A DNA stretch of 64,000 nucleotides from assembly GCF_950295315.1 (NCBI RefSeq), contig NC_080172.1, positions 80,185,118-80,249,117 on the forward strand. Direction: 5' to 3'. The notes beneath the pieces were generated by a model. It ran no database searches. It worked only from the letters and a program-made list of their open reading frames with translations, and was not told the DNA's origin. The stretch is from Erinaceus europaeus. Lineage: Eukaryota; Chordata; Mammalia; Eulipotyphla; Erinaceidae. Of this stretch, positions 1 through 14,471 are shown piece by piece; the first letter of the stretch is position 1, and each line of letters opens with the position of its first letter. The translations under genes and the position numbers were made by a program.

Positions 1-15
1 AAATAATAACTACCC

Positions 16-140
16 GGGTCGGGGCAGATAGCATAATGGTTATGCAAAGGGACTCTCATGCCTGAGGCTCCAGAGGCCCAGGTTCAATCCTCTACACCAT
101 CATAAGCCAGAGCTGAGCAGTGCTCTGGTTAAAATAATAA

Positions 141-182
<42 letters not shown>
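16..182 (+). mobile_element. S2 tRNA-derived SINE with (TAA)n tail
   Basis: The sequence runs GGGTCGGGGCAGATAGCATA, then GGTTATGCAAAGGGACTCTC, a degenerate B box GGTTCAATCC near 81, and CAGAGCTGAGCAGTGCTCTG, followed by a TAA/AAT repeat from about 131. The same layout recurs on the minus strand at 24525-24712, so this is a family. Confidence 0.85.
131..182 (+). repeat. (TAA)n microsatellite
   Basis: TAA/AAT repeats form the tail of the S2 SINE; one early interruption. Confidence 0.9.
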
Positions 183-186
<4 letters not shown>

Positions 187-754
187 CCCTATGTCATAAA
201 TAAAATGACAAAGGAAGGTAAGAGCAATATAAGATCTCATAGAAGGAAGAGATTATTGGGAGCGAACCAAGAAAGACTTCAAAGAGAAAATGACATTATT
301 AAGTAGAACTTAAAGGATAAGTTCATTTTTTCAAAAAGAAAATTACTTTCAAAAGAATGGCAATTCTTTGTTTTTACATTAATGCATCCGTGTTTTTAAT
401 TTAATTTTATCTTTTGAATTGCATGCATGACTAGCATGTGCATATACAAAATTATACAAATTACTTTTTAATATGTTCAAATTATAAAATATGACGACAT
501 CAGAAAGCTAAGCTGAATATTATTAATGAGAAAGCAGCTTCTAACTTTCACATAAAAATTATTAGGGTGATGACAATATAAAGCTAAAGAGTAGTAAAAG
601 CACCATTATTTAAGAAACCTTTATAGTGATTTGACATCAGTTTAAAATGTTAATAAATCTATATGTATACAAGTATGTGTTTATATATACACATGCATAT
701 AACCACATATAGGTATGAAATATTGGAAACCCTATTTAAAAGTTGCATATCTGT
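183..754. other. AT-rich intronic DNA, nothing recognised
   Basis: No coding, RNA or familiar repeat signal. There are only short TA/CATA runs near 660-720. Confidence 0.6.
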
Positions 755-1032
755 AGGGGGCTGTGTGGTACTTGACCTAGTTAAGTAACATGATACTTTG
801 AGCAAGGACTCACACAAGGATCCTGGTTCGAGCCCCCTGCTCCCCAGTTGCAAAGGGAATGCTTCACAAGTAGTGAAGCAGGTCTGAAGCTGTCTCTCCC
901 TCTGTATCTCCCACTCCTCTCTCAATTTGTCTTTGTCCTATAGAATAAAAGGGAAGAAAATAAACCAAGCAAAAAAAATGGCCGCTAGAAACACTGGATT
1001 CATAGTGCCAGCACCAAGTCCCAGTGACTGGA

Positions 1033-1033
<1 letters not shown>
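755..1033 (+). mobile_element. S1 (ERI-1-like) SINE
   Basis: It has a diverged tRNA head with B box GGTTCGAGCC at about 826, the GTGAAGCAGGTCTG block at 871-887, a pyrimidine-rich CTCTCCC stretch, and the second module GGCCGCTAGAAACACTGGAT ending at CCAGTGACTGG. It is moderately decayed and its tail continues into a CA repeat. Confidence 0.88.

Positions 1034-1066
<33 letters not shown>
1034..1066 (+). repeat. (CA)n microsatellite
   Basis: About 16 uninterrupted CA units directly at the 3' end of the S1 SINE, so probably grown from its tail. Confidence 0.95.
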
Positions 1067-1067
<1 letters not shown>

Positions 1068-1079
1068 CATAGTTGTTAA

Positions 1080-1325
1080 TGTTACCAAGAGGATGAGCCC
1101 CTGGCACCAAATCATACAAAGGGGAAGATTCATGAGCAGATGAGTGACACTGTGGTTTTTCCTCCTCTCTGTCTCTCCCTTTCAGTTCTTCACTCTTACT
1201 ATTTCTAAGTGATTGAACTGAAAAAAAAAAGTGTTTGTGACCTAGGTTTGAATCTGGCCCCACCACAATGAAGGATATTTTAATACTTTAGTCTGTTTTA
1301 CTCTCTTTCTGCCTATCTTTATCTT
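1080..1325 (+). mobile_element. Decayed S3-type SINE pieces
   Basis: Two fragments resemble S3. One is GAGCCCCTGGCACCAAATCA followed by CTCTCTGTCTCTCCC. The other is CCTAGGTTTGAATCTGGCCC with ACCACAATGAAGGA, the B-box-bearing head also seen at 12440 and 53400. Family and limits are uncertain. Confidence 0.5.
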
Positions 1326-1429
1326 AAAAAAGAAATGTTTACTGTTGTGAGGTACTTTTTTAAATACTCTGCAAAAAATGATGCAGTCACTCCATAACTT
1401 TTTAAATATATAAGCATTTCAAATAATCT

Positions 1430-1630
1430 TAGATGTGCACAGGCTTTGGTTCACTCCAAGTTAATAAACTTAGTCTTCACCCCACTCCCATTCACCTTTA
1501 TTGTCCTGCTGGGGGAAGCTTTGTGAGTGGTGAAGGAGTGTTGCAGGTGTCTCTCTGTTTCTGTACCTATCTATTGCCCAGTTCCCTCTTAGCTTCTGGC
1601 TGTCTCTATCCAATAAATAAATAAATATAA
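1430..1630 (+). mobile_element. S1t SINE fragment (AATAAA tail)
   Basis: The head is eroded. Recognisable are GTGAGTGGTGAAGGAGTGTT, TGCAGGTGTCTCTCTG and the end CTGTCTCTATCCAATAAATA. The AATAAA-containing tail is the mark of this shorter relative of S1. Confidence 0.72.
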
Positions 1631-1659
1631 CTTAAAAATTAATACAAAAAATTTTATTA

Positions 1660-1985
1660 AAAAATGAATTTTGGTCCATACTCCCAGAAGCAGAGAAATG
1701 TTAGGGGAAGATGACTAGAGGGCTCTGAACCCCAATTCCAGCAGGACTCTGAAAGAGAAGAGAAAAAAAGGACATATGGAAGTAGTAGTAGGAATAGGAG
1801 TGACTTGGAAAGGAAGAGAAGGCAGGACCATTGGAAAAAAATGGGCAAAAATACATAGATAGATATACAGATAGTTATAGAAATAATATCCAACTGCAGT
1901 TTCCAATGGAGGGGGTAGAACTGTGTAGAATTGTTCTCCCATTATCTTATATTTTGTAAATCATATCAAATCTCTAATAAAAAGA
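1660..1985 (+). mobile_element. L1 3'-end fragment (alternative 3' UTR)
   Basis: It begins GGTCCATACTCCCAGAAGCA, like the young L1 tails here, then diverges. It ends with GGTAGAACTGTGTAGAATTG, resembling the L1 terminal GGTGGGAATTGTGTGGA, and stops at CTCTAATAAAAAG. Its middle matches the reverse complement of 29800-30000. No frame is open. Confidence 0.6.
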
Positions 1986-1989
1986 AAAA

Positions 1990-3364
1990 AGTGTTGGGCA
2001 TACCAAAAAAAAAAAAAAAAAAAGATTGCCTGTCTGGTGCAATTCTGACAACTTCACATGTTAGCTCCTCCGATATCACTGTCTTGAATGAAGCAGATTT
2101 GATCTTAGCAAACGACCTAGAATACATTAGTTATAACCTGTTTCAAAGATAATCACTATAGATATTGCCAATATTATCACTCCTAATCACTGTTATTCTA
2201 TGAAGAATCCAACATAGAACCCTGTTCAGCTTCTACATCATTCGTGTATTTTTCTCTAACTGTTCAAAACATAAAATTTGAGAAAGACAAAAACTTTGAG
2301 AATATAATTGCAATTGCTTTACAGATGTTCATCTACAAATGTAAACAAACTAGAATACAGAATTCAGAACAAACTAGAATGCAGAATTCAGAACCAATTA
2401 TGCCAACTTTAAATCTTCTGCAACTGCTCCATTCCACTTTCTCATGTAACACGCAATTTTCAAAATTTTCAAAACTGTCAATACTCAACAAAAATTAACA
2501 TATTCTTAACAGCCTACTCTCAAGCCATCATAAAGCATTAAATGTATACCGGAGCTGTCCCTAACTACTGTTAACAATTTGTGCCTAGAGCCAATCTTAT
2601 ATGCTTATTTGTTTGTCTACAGATCTCTTCTCATCACTGAACATATTAACAAATCTCTGATTACTTTACATGAAGAACACCAACTCAAATGATGTGCAGG
2701 TGCCAAATATTTAAGAGCTTCTATAAGCATCACCCTACTAAGTAAAATTAAATTTGTCAGATTATAGATGTATTTTCTAAAAAACAGTCCCAAGTTCGTA
2801 TTTGTAGCAATTAAGTAAAAACTAGAAAGCATCTGTTAATGATAGGAAAGGAAAATGTAGCCAAGAAGATGTAGATGATGAAAGTATTTGTGAATATAGC
2901 TTTGATAGCATCATTTTGTGTTAAAAATGTCTGAGGGGATAGCTGCAGATCATACCATATAATTGATATATTGTGAGGATGGTTCTGTTGTATCAGATTG
3001 ACTCTAGTAAAATGCATTTTTATAAAATATGTATAATGTCAGTGTCTTAATAAAAGATAAATATTTCACTAACAAGCCAAAAATGTGTATTTTGCTTCAA
3101 AATTTAAAATTAGCAGCAATTATTGAAATAGTTAACCCTCTATGCTGCTAAAATATATGGAGAGAGTCATGTCATAGTTAAATCAGTTGTCAGGGAAACA
3201 GATAAACTATTACAGCATCAAACTTGCATTACTGAGCCTTTATCTTTCACACCTGGCACCTCTGGTGCTCTGGCTTCTGTTTGTCTCTTCTTTCATGTGA
3301 AAATATGACTGATATCAAACATTTATACAGAATCAATACAGAGCTACAAAAAAATAATAATCAC
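1990..3364. other. Intronic DNA, mostly unrecognised
   Basis: An A-run lies at 2006-2023 and a short tandem duplication at 2346-2393. Otherwise it is AT-rich single-copy-looking sequence with no supportable feature. Confidence 0.55.
2346..2393 (+). repeat. 24-bp tandem duplication
   Basis: The unit CAAACTAGAATACAGAATTC plus AGAA occurs twice in a row with one A/G difference. Confidence 0.9.
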
Positions 3365-4375
3365 TCAATAAGAAAGTGTGCCAAAGAACTAAACAGGTAG
3401 CTTTCTGAACGAGAGATATGCCTGGTCCACAGACATATGAAGGAATGATTCACTTCATTTATCATTAGAGAAATGCAAATTCAAACTACACTGAAATTGT
3501 ATCACACACATGTGAGAACGGCCTATATCAACAAGACAGGATAACAGGTGAGGTTGTACAGAATAAAGGACTCTGCTACACTGTCGGTGGAATGCAAACT
3601 GGAGCAGCCCCATTGGAAGACTGTATGGAGAGTCTTTAAACAAATAAAAATGGAAAAACCTTATGACCAAGCAATATCATTTTTAGACACCTTACCCAAG
3701 GGGCAAACACCAATTTAAGGGGACATATACATTCCTATGTTCATAGCCGCATTATTCACAATAGCAAAAGATTGGAAGGAGTATAAATGCCCATCAACAG
3801 ATGACTGATTAAAGAAGTTGTGTAACATATATTCCACAGAATACTAGTATGCAATCAAAAAGGATGATATTCTGTCCTTTGGAACAAAACAGGCAAAACT
3901 GAAGGAGATTATGTTTAGCAACATAATTAAAATGATGAAAGACAACTAACAGACAGTTTAACTCATATGTGGAATCTAGAGAACTGATACACATGAACTT
4001 GCAAGAAAGAAGGAAAAAAGAAGGGAAGAAAGAAAAAAAGAAAGAAAGAAAGAGAGAGAAAGGAAAGAAGAAGAAAAGAGGAAGGAAGGAAGGAAGGAAG
4101 GAAGGAAGGAAGGAAGGAGGGAGGGAGGGAGGGAAGGAAGGAAGGAAGGAAGGAAGGAAGGAAGGAAGGAAGGAAGGAAGGAAGGAAGGAAGGAAGGAAG
4201 GACGCAAACTTTCTAAGTCTTGTGAGAACTATGTTGGTTATTTTTGGGAGGTTGAAAAGTGAGAACACAGAACTTCTGTGTTGGGTGTGCTATGGAACTA
4301 TACATTGTAATCTTATTATCTTGTAACCCACAGTTAATCACAAATAAGATAATATCTTATAAAAGATAAAACATG
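3365..4375 (+). mobile_element. Old L1 3' part (ORF2 end and 3' UTR)
   Basis: L1 ORF2 C-terminal DNA is recognisable: ATTAGAGAAATGCAAATTCA near 3465, CCTATGTTCATAGCCGCATT near 3735, CCCATCAACAGATGACTGAT near 3791 and CATATGTGGAATCTAGAGAA near 3964. It ends in TTAATCACAAATAAGATAAT. The frame has many stops. A GGAA array has grown inside the 3' UTR. Confidence 0.85.
4080..4201 (+). repeat. (GGAA)n purine array
   Basis: About 120 bp of GGAA with a short GGGA patch at 4117-4133 and purine-only flanks from 4012. It lies inside an L1 3' UTR. It produces long artificial open frames of K/E/G or P/S/F on both strands. Confidence 0.96.
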
Positions 4376-4384
4376 TATCTTTAG

Positions 4385-4690
4385 GGGGCCATGCAGTAGT
4401 GCACAGTGTTAAGTGCACATGGCACAAAGAGCCCCTGACTCCCCACCTGCAGGGGGGTCACTATACAGGCAGTGAAGCAGGTCTGCAGGTGTCTTTCTCT
4501 CCCCTTCCTTGTCTTCCCCTCCTCTCTCGATTTATTTCTGTCCTAACAACAGCAGCAATAACAACAATCATAATAACAATAAAGACAACAAAAATGGGGA
4601 AAATGGCCTCCAGGTGCAGTGGATTCATAAGTCAGGCACCAAGCTCCAGTGATAACCCTGGAAGCAAAATAAATAACTAACTAAATAAAA
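4385..4690 (+). mobile_element. S1 SINE, full-length but aged
   Basis: The tRNA head (CATGCAGTAGTGCACAGTGT), CCCCACCTGCAGGGG, GTGAAGCAGGTCTGCAGGTG, a CAA/TAA-rich linker and the second module GGCCTCCAGGTGCAGTGGAT ending GATAACCCTGGAAGC are all in order. It lies just downstream of the old L1 tail. Confidence 0.93.
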
Positions 4691-5457
4691 TAAATCTTAA
4701 AAAAATTAAATCAATTACCATTTAGGAAATTAAATGGGGGAAGTCAAGGTCAACAGGAAGTAGTACAGACAGCTCATAAAAAAAAAGAATTGAACAGCTG
4801 GTTTTGCTGCTACTGGGACAATCTGTGAACAATACATTCTTGAAATAATCTTTGTGTGTGGAATATTACTATTGTGGTAACTTGTACTATGGTCGTCTCA
4901 ATGATAATGTATAGGAGCTACAAAGTCCTACCCAGCTATTATTCTCTAAATATACCAACTCAAGTGAGCCTGCTAATCCTGACCTTCAAGATCTCCTTTT
5001 AGGGATTCCCAACTGCCTCAAGCATTCTTGCAGTTCCATCTGATCTGTCAACAGCTTTTAATACCAGCATTTTGGGGGATTCTGTTTTCTTGTGAAATTT
5101 AATCTCACCTATTTAAGCTTGCAGAAAGTACTGGAGGGAATTATTAACAGATTTTCCCTCATCTTCTTAGAGGATAGTGCTGAGTGATTGGCTGGTTTCC
5201 CTAAGGACCCACAGTTGAGAAGTGTTAGTTCGTCAGAAGCATCCTACTTAGCATGTGTGTGAGGCCACAAGGGAAACGGAAAGACATTTGGAATCAGAAT
5301 TACATCAACATTCTGATGATGTCTCCATATTTTCATTTCATCAAACCTATATCCTGTAGCTTTAAAGCTTTCTTAACTAAGATGGAAAGTGCCCCCACAG
5401 CGCACTGCTTATGGCTCTAATTAGGCAGCTGTAGAGTATATTGATGAGATAGTTGAG
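4691..5457. other. Intronic DNA, nothing recognised
   Basis: Single-copy-looking sequence. I see no exon, RNA gene or familiar repeat. Confidence 0.55.
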
Positions 5458-5612
5458 CAGTGGATAAGCAGCCTCAGCACTGTCAGGAAAAAAAAAAATA
5501 CAAGTTTTCAGGCCCTGATCTACTGAGTCAGAAACTTTGGGTAAAGGTCCAGCAAGGTGTTTAACGAATCCTCCAGGTGATTTTGACGCACAATAAATTT
5601 TGAAAATCTCTC
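5458..5612. mobile_element. MER5A-like hAT (Charlie) DNA transposon remnant
   Basis: It starts at CAGTGG, one terminal inverted repeat, and includes TCTACTGAGTCAGAAACTTT and AATCCTCCAGGTGATTTTGA, then TTTGAAAATCTC, a decayed partner repeat. This order and these words are characteristic of MER5A, an ancient eutherian non-autonomous hAT element. An A-run near 5490 interrupts it. Confidence 0.82.
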
Positions 5613-6957
5613 CACGAAAGAAATGGTTGTCACATTTGGCCCTGTAAGTATCTAAAATACAAAGAGGCTAAGCTACCACTAAAAGGGTACAAAGCATAGT
5701 GAAGTCAAGTAAATTAATATAGATATTAACCACTGGATTATTATAGAAAACAAAACCCCCAACTAACCTGGTTATAATAAAATTAATTATTAACATTCTA
5801 AACTCTTTCTAAGACTATAAGAAACCCCTTGCATGCTCTTTAAGACTTTCATTTCTCTTTGTCCTAGTACCTCTAGGATTATGCCTATACTTCTTGATAT
5901 TTCTTCTCTATGATTCCTCACCACCATATCAACTCTGTTGCCTTCAACCAAATCACTACTGGTGCCGCCACCCCACATCAGGCTGCTATTGAATTCTGAC
6001 TGTAGACTGTAGCCAGAGATACTGAGCCTGAGAAGTCAACCTCACAACTCTTCAAATCTGGTGACATCTTTCCTAACACATGGGACTACCTACATCCACA
6101 TCATTTAACTAAGTAACAGAAACCAGATATAGGCTATGGTTTAGGTTACTGAGTACAGGTGTACTTGTGTCACGCAAGAGGGAATTATATAAGTCAAAAT
6201 TAAAGTGCTTACTAATAGCTAAAAATTCTCTAATATTTTGGATTTAGATCAAATTAGCTGGGCAACCTAGTAGAAAGGCCCAAAAAAGACAAACTCCAAA
6301 AACCTAATTCTGGTTGAGTTCAACATATGACACTCAATGTTTAAACAACTGGGAGAAAGTCTATGGTCATCATATAAAGAGCGGACTACAAAAGTTGGAT
6401 AAGGGCAAGAGACTGACCCACTTAATAATGGTTATTTTGATCAACAGCACACCACCTCATCATATGAGGCCCTAGTTAGGTTATCCTTGGACTCTGACAC
6501 AACTATAATGGTCCTAGACCACTAACGGATCCCTTTGTCCACCACTACTGGTCACTTACAATGAATGCTTAAACTGGTGTGTCATTGCCCTGACCCCTAA
6601 ATCTATTATTCTTTATTACTAAACAAAAAAACATCCTTTGTCTTAAATAATTTCAAGGTAAATGCTTTGCAATAATTCATATTTGTCACTAATGGGGGGG
6701 ATGTATTTCTTTCCCTTAAAAATCCATCTATGAATTAACCTGCAATTTTGTACAATTACACTCTGATATGTTAAACCACAAAGCTTCCCCACATAAAGTT
6801 TTCCCCTGATTTTTATCCCAGACTCCAAACCCATTAAATAATGCACACATTTCAGAAAAAAAAAAAAAGCCACATGCTTCTGACTTTTCATCTTCACTGA
6901 CTTTATAGAAACCAGGAACTAAGGCAATTCACCTGTATTCATATCAGTAAGCATGGG
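5613..6957. other. Intronic DNA, nothing recognised
   Basis: There is an A-run at 6856-6868 and otherwise unique-looking DNA. Short frames here have no family resemblance that I can name. Confidence 0.5.
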
Positions 6958-7166
6958 AGAAACAAGAGGGGGGCAGGCAGTGGTTAAGCACCTGGCTAAG
7001 CACACACATTACAGTGTGCAAGGACCTGGGTTTAAGCTCCTGATCCCCACCTGCAGGGGAAAAGTTTCACAAGTGGTAAAGCAGGGCTGCAAGTCTGTCT
7101 ATCTCTCTCCTCCTCACCTCTCAATTTCTCTCTGTCTCTATGCAATAATAAATAAATACATAAAAT
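6958..7166 (+). mobile_element. S1t SINE (AATAAA-tailed)
   Basis: Head GGGCAGGCAGTGGTTAAGCA, degenerate B box GGGTTTAAGCTCC, CCCCACCTGCAGGGGAAAAG, GTAAAGCAGGGCTGCAAGTC, pyrimidine stretch and end CTCTGTCTCTATGCAATAAT plus AAATAAATAC. It lacks the CAA linker and second module of S1. Confidence 0.9.
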
Positions 7167-7282
7167 TTAAAAAAGGAAAAACCAGAAACAAAAACAACTA
7201 AGAAATGGGACTAAACGTTAAATTTTTCATATTGATTAAAAATTTGCATAAGAATATATACTTTCAAAACCTGTATCTTAAA

Positions 7283-7400
7283 GTCAGAAAGATAGTTCAC
7301 CAGATAGGGTATATCTTGTCACGTGTGACAAGTTTAAACCATTGCATCATGTACGTGCCCTGGGGACATGGGCAGAAAGTGGCGATATCATCTCTCTCCC
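7283..7400 (+). mobile_element. Decayed S3-like SINE head
   Basis: AGAAAGATAGTTCACCAGAT followed by ATCTTGTCACGTGTGACAAG and GTTTAAACC resembles the S3 head (boxes A and B decayed). A CT-rich stretch follows. Confidence 0.5.
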
Positions 7401-7427
7401 TCTCCCTCTCCCCCCCCTCTCTATATA

Positions 7428-7466
<39 letters not shown>

Positions 7467-7495
7467 TACATATATATTATATATATGGATATATA
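7388..7495 (+). repeat. Compound (CT)n-(TG)n-(TA)n microsatellite
   Basis: Pyrimidine run, then about six TG units from 7427, then TA/TATATATTA repeats to about 7495. It follows the SINE fragment. Confidence 0.9.
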
Positions 7496-7499
7496 TGAA

Positions 7500-7934
7500 A
7501 GAAAATGGTGACCAGGATACCAAGAAATTCTACATGTATGAGACAAAAGTTCTGCAAATAAAACAAACACATAAAACCCTATACATGATATTGAATCTCC
7601 TCCTGACTTTTTACATTAAATAGTGTTTCACATGTTTAACACTACCACATAATGGGCCTTTTTTAATACATAAAGCCAAGTTATAGTCATGAGGGATTAG
7701 CACTGGAGCCTATACAAATGCTGAAAGTTCCCAATCCTAAAAAATTATAATCTGCGCTCTCCTAAAATCTATGCACATTCAGATGTTACTTCTTATTCTC
7801 AAATTGTGAATTTTTGCCAAAGGAACTTAATCTGAATGGCTTACATAATACCTTATCTTATAACACTGTTAAATTGGGAAAGTATTGCCCCTTCCTCTTT
7901 TATTTATTTGTTTGGTTATTGATCATTTTCTCTC
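7500..7934. other. Intronic DNA, nothing recognised
   Basis: No supportable feature. Confidence 0.5.
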
Positions 7935-8055
7935 ACTAGGTATAATTTCCCTGAGAACAAAAATTTATATCTGATTTGTACACTGCTACATTTACAACAC
8001 TTAGAACAATGCTTGGAACACAATGGATATTCTATAATATATCTGCATAAACATA
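7935..8055 (+). mobile_element. L2 LINE 3'-end fragment
   Basis: TTGTACACTGCTACATTTAC, then ACACTTAGAACAATGCTTGG and AACACAATGGATATTCTATA parallel the ancient L2 end (a CTAGAACAGTGCCTGGCACA-like run followed by an ATAGTAGG-like word). Confidence 0.7.
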
Positions 8056-11549
<3,494 letters not shown>

Positions 11550-11657
11550 CTGCTTTACTGCTTTTGGCTACAAGTGGCAAAAAGTCCTTGGATGTGTAAA
11601 ATCCTTGGTCTTGTGTCAGGCCTTTGAAGATCTTGTCTTTATTGGGTTCTGGTAAGC
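11550..11657 (-). CDS. DPYD: DPYD coding exon 9 (dihydropyrimidine dehydrogenase)
   Basis: Seen: on the minus strand, a 108-nt exon with acceptor TTATTCCTTAG just right of 11657 and donor GTAATG just left of 11550. It starts at codon position 2 and ends after codon position 1, and reads [18 protein letters not shown] then [17 protein letters not shown]. Known: DPYD is the cytosolic homodimeric flavoprotein that reduces uracil and thymine with NADPH, the first and rate-limiting step of pyrimidine breakdown; it also inactivates 5-fluorouracil. The segment fits human residues about 285-319, and 108 nt equals human exon 9 (c.851-958). From memory of the human protein, the differences are A292K, Q295K and G316S; the rest is unchanged. 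The next exon lies 1,892 bp downstream at 9447-9616 in matching phase. Length, splice sites and lack of stops argue for a live exon, not a processed copy. Confidence 0.96.
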
Positions 11658-12127
11658 CTAAGGAATAAATATTTATAAAATATGATTAGTAGGAGGAGGG
11701 AAATTTCCTATAGGTATTAAAAGTAGTAGAAAACTATAATAGTTAAGATAACAATTGGAAAAAAAAGACTATAAGTAAATCAACATTAAAGAACGTAATG
11801 ACATAATGTAATGGTCCTCAGAGTATATAGCTTTAACATGTAACTAAGCAACCATTATAAATCACATATCCATGTACCCATATACATACAGAAAACCATG
11901 GATATATACATATACACAAAAAGATATGGTAAGGCGAAAAAGCACACTATAGTCTTTCTTCAATCCATAAAATGTTTAAAGTCCATGAAAGTGTTAACCA
12001 TAAAAAAATCATCATGGAAAATAAAAGAAAATATAGGTATAGATATATACATAATTCCTGAAAATTACAGATCATTCTAAGAAAAAAATATATACATCTT
12101 CAAAGAAGAAAATGTATATTAGCATAA
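11658..12127. other. Intron 8 DNA next to exon 9
   Basis: AT-rich; several ATATACATA runs near 11870-12110. Nothing recognised. Confidence 0.55.
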
Positions 12128-12164
12128 AATCCCAGCTACTAGGCCAGTAAGATTATATGCTGTT
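12128..12164 (+). mobile_element. S3 SINE, 5' piece split by S1
   Basis: GGCCAGTAAGATTATATGCT resembles the S3 head. Its continuation is found after the S1 insertion at 12413. Confidence 0.55.
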
Positions 12165-12412
12165 GGGAGTTGGGTGATAGTGCAGAGGGTTAAGCGCATG
12201 TGGCACAAAGCACAAGGACCAGAGTAAGGATCCTGGTTCGAGCCCCTGGCTCCCCACCTACAGGGGAGTCACTTCACAAGCGGTGAAGCAGGTCTGCAGG
12301 TGTCTATCTTTCTCTACCCCTCTGTCTTCCCCTCCTCTCTCCATTTCTCTCTGTCCTGTCCAACAACAACAACAATAAAACAAGGGCAACAAAAGGCAAT
12401 AATAATAAAAAA
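12165..12412 (+). mobile_element. S1 SINE inserted into an S3 SINE
   Basis: Clear S1 head (GGGAGTTGGGTGATAGTGCA), B box GGTTCGAGCC, CTTCACAAGCGGTGAAGCAG and a CAA/TAA linker; the second module is absent or very short. AAGATTATATGCTGTT before it and AAGATTATACACTGCTT after it are probably the duplicated target. Confidence 0.92.
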
Positions 12413-12530
12413 AGAAAGATTATACACTGCTTTGTTATGTGCACGAACCAAGTTTGAACCTGGCCCTACTACACTGGAAGAATCTCTGGTGCTATGTTCT
12501 CTTTTATACTTTCACTCTGTATCTTAAAAC
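12413..12530 (+). mobile_element. S3 SINE, 3' piece
   Basis: GCACGAACCAAGTTTGAACC, TGGCCCTACTACACTGGAAG, then TCTCTGGTGCTATGTTCTCT and CTTTCACTCTGTATCTT: the typical S3 body, restored across the S1 insertion. Confidence 0.7.
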
Positions 12531-12834
12531 AAAGGAACAATAACAAAAAGAAATCTCAGATATTTTCTACATTTCATAGAAATTTAGTAAATGAATTAAA
12601 AACCATAAGATTATTCAGGAGAACACTTAAGTGAATACAAATCTTTGATGATGATGTGATTTTTATTTAAATAATAAATACCATTTTAATAAAAGAAAAA
12701 TCCTAAAATAAGAGAAACTGAGAAGATAAAACATGAAAAGCTTCTAAGCACCAAAAATAATCATTGCAATTGTTCCTTTGTTTGAGGAGTCAGGGCCTCA
12801 GGCATGCGCCCCTCGAGGTTGCTTTTTAATTCAG

Positions 12835-12955
12835 AGAGAAAGAAAGAAAGGCACTGCAGCTACATAGCTTCCTCCTATGTCATAGTCATAGCACTTCTAA
12901 TTAAGCGCAGTGATTGAAACTTGTGCTGCGAGCATTGAAAGGTATGTCCTCTACC
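12835..12955 (-). mobile_element. S3-type SINE, antisense
   Basis: AGAGAGAAAGAAAGAAAGGC, then GCTACATAGCTTCCTCCTAT and GATTGAAACTTGTGCTGCGA fit the reverse complement of the S3 pyrimidine stretch and B-box region. Decayed. Confidence 0.55.
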
Positions 12956-13054
12956 TGCAAGCAAACTCTGGAATTGCACTCGTAAAACAAAACAAAAACA
13001 ACTTTAAACTAAAAAAGGGGGAAATAAATTCTCTTCTACTAAAAATAACAGAGT

Positions 13055-13265
13055 GGAGACCTGGCAGTGGCACACCTGGTTAATTGTACACATTATAGTG
13101 CTCTAGGACCCAGGTTCAAGCCCTTGATCCCCACCTGCCAGGGAAAAGGATCAGGAGTGGTGAAGCAGGGCTGCAGGTATGTGTCTCTCTCCCTCTCTAT
13201 CTCCATCTCCTCATCCCATCTCTATTTCTCTTTGTCTCTATTAAATAATAAATACATAAAATATT
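13055..13265 (+). mobile_element. S1t SINE (AATAAA-tailed)
   Basis: ACCTGGCAGTGGCACACCTG, GGACCCAGGTTCAAGCCCTT, CCCCACCTGCCAGGG, GGTGAAGCAGGGCTGCAGGT, and a TATTAAATAATAAATACATA end. Confidence 0.92.
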
Positions 13266-13395
13266 TAAAAAATTTAAAAACAAAATTAAAAAAGAAAGGG
13301 TCAAGAAAATGTGATTAGATGACGGGTAGTGACGGGATTTGTTAAACTCTTTGAGTAGAAATATAGCCTGGTGTTTGTGAGACTTCTGTGAGCCA

Positions 13396-13816
13396 TTCAC
13401 AAATTTAATGAAATTACCATCAAGATCCCACCCAATTTTTTTTTTTTACGAGAATAGAACAAAAACTACAAATGTTCATCTAGAGCCAGAAAATAATTAG
13501 AATTACCAAAACAATTTGAGAAGAAATAACAGAACTGGAGGCATCACACTCCCAGATCTCAAATTGTATTAAAGTGTCATTATAATAAAAAATGCTTGGT
13601 ACTGAACCATAAATAGACACACTGACTAGTGGGATAAAATTAAGAGCCCAGAAGTAAGTCCCCATACATGTGGACATTTTATCTTTGACAAAAGTGACCA
13701 GACTATTAAATGGGGAATGGAGAGTCTCTTCAATAAATCATATTGGAAAAATTGGGATGAAATGTGCAGAAGAATGAAACTGAACCACTAAATTTCACCA
13801 AACATAAAAGTACATT
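13396..13816 (+). mobile_element. Old L1 ORF2 fragment
   Basis: TTTAATGAAATTACCATCAA, GGAGGCATCACACTCCCAGA and GAAACTGAACCACTAAATTT are aged versions of the ORF2 3' half seen in copy A. It stops mid-ORF2 at the left end of copy A, and its continuation is not found beyond copy A. Confidence 0.85.
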
Positions 13817-14471
13817 TCAATACTGCTTTCGCTGTGTCCCAAATATTTTGATAGGTTGTGTCTTCATTTTCATTAGTTTCCAGGAACATCTGAATTTCCT
13901 GTTTGAGTGAGTCTCTGACCCAGTGGTTCTTAAGGAGCATGTTGTTTAGTTTCCAAATTCTATGTCTTTTAATAATTTTCCGTTTGTTGTTAAAAGTTAG
14001 TTTTACTCCACTGTGGTCTGAGAAGATACTTGGGATGATTTCAATGCTCTTGAATTTATTGATGCTGTCTTTGTGGCCTAACATGTGGTCTATCCTTGAG
14101 TATGTGTTATGTGGATTTGAAAAGAAGGTGTATTCCAGTTTTTTGGGGTGGAGGAGTCTGAAAATGTCCAAGAGGTCTAGTCTGTCAATCTCTTCATTCA
14201 ATTCTCTTGTATCTTTATTGGTTCTCTGCTTTGTTGATCTGTCTAAGTGTGAGAGTGGGGTATTGAAATCTCCCACTATTATTGTATTACTATTGATGTA
14301 TTTTTGAAATTCTTTCAGTAGATGCTTAATGTATTTAGATAGTCCCTCGTTGGGTGCATAGATGTTAATAACTGTTAAGTCTTCTTGGCTGCTTGATCCT
14401 CTAATCATTATGTAATGTCCTTGCCTATCTTTTATTACTTGATTTAATTTAATTATTAAATTCAATTCCAT
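13817..14471 (-). pseudogene. L1 ORF2 endonuclease-domain part (inverted)
   Basis: On the minus strand an open frame covers the second half of the AP-like endonuclease. [42 protein letters not shown] and [10 protein letters not shown] are the conserved N-Y-A-P, GDFN, S-x-I-D and SDH motifs of L1 endonucleases. The N-terminal catalytic residues are absent because the segment begins inside the domain. It ends around [10 protein letters not shown], where copy A is truncated. It has no own start or promoter and cannot give a working enzyme. Confidence 0.93.

Noticed and set aside
3809..4268. Frames of more than 90 codons made of SFLP or GRKE repeats
   Set aside because: Artefacts of the GGAA array, with no codon structure. 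The same holds for 37211-37666 and 49671-49877.
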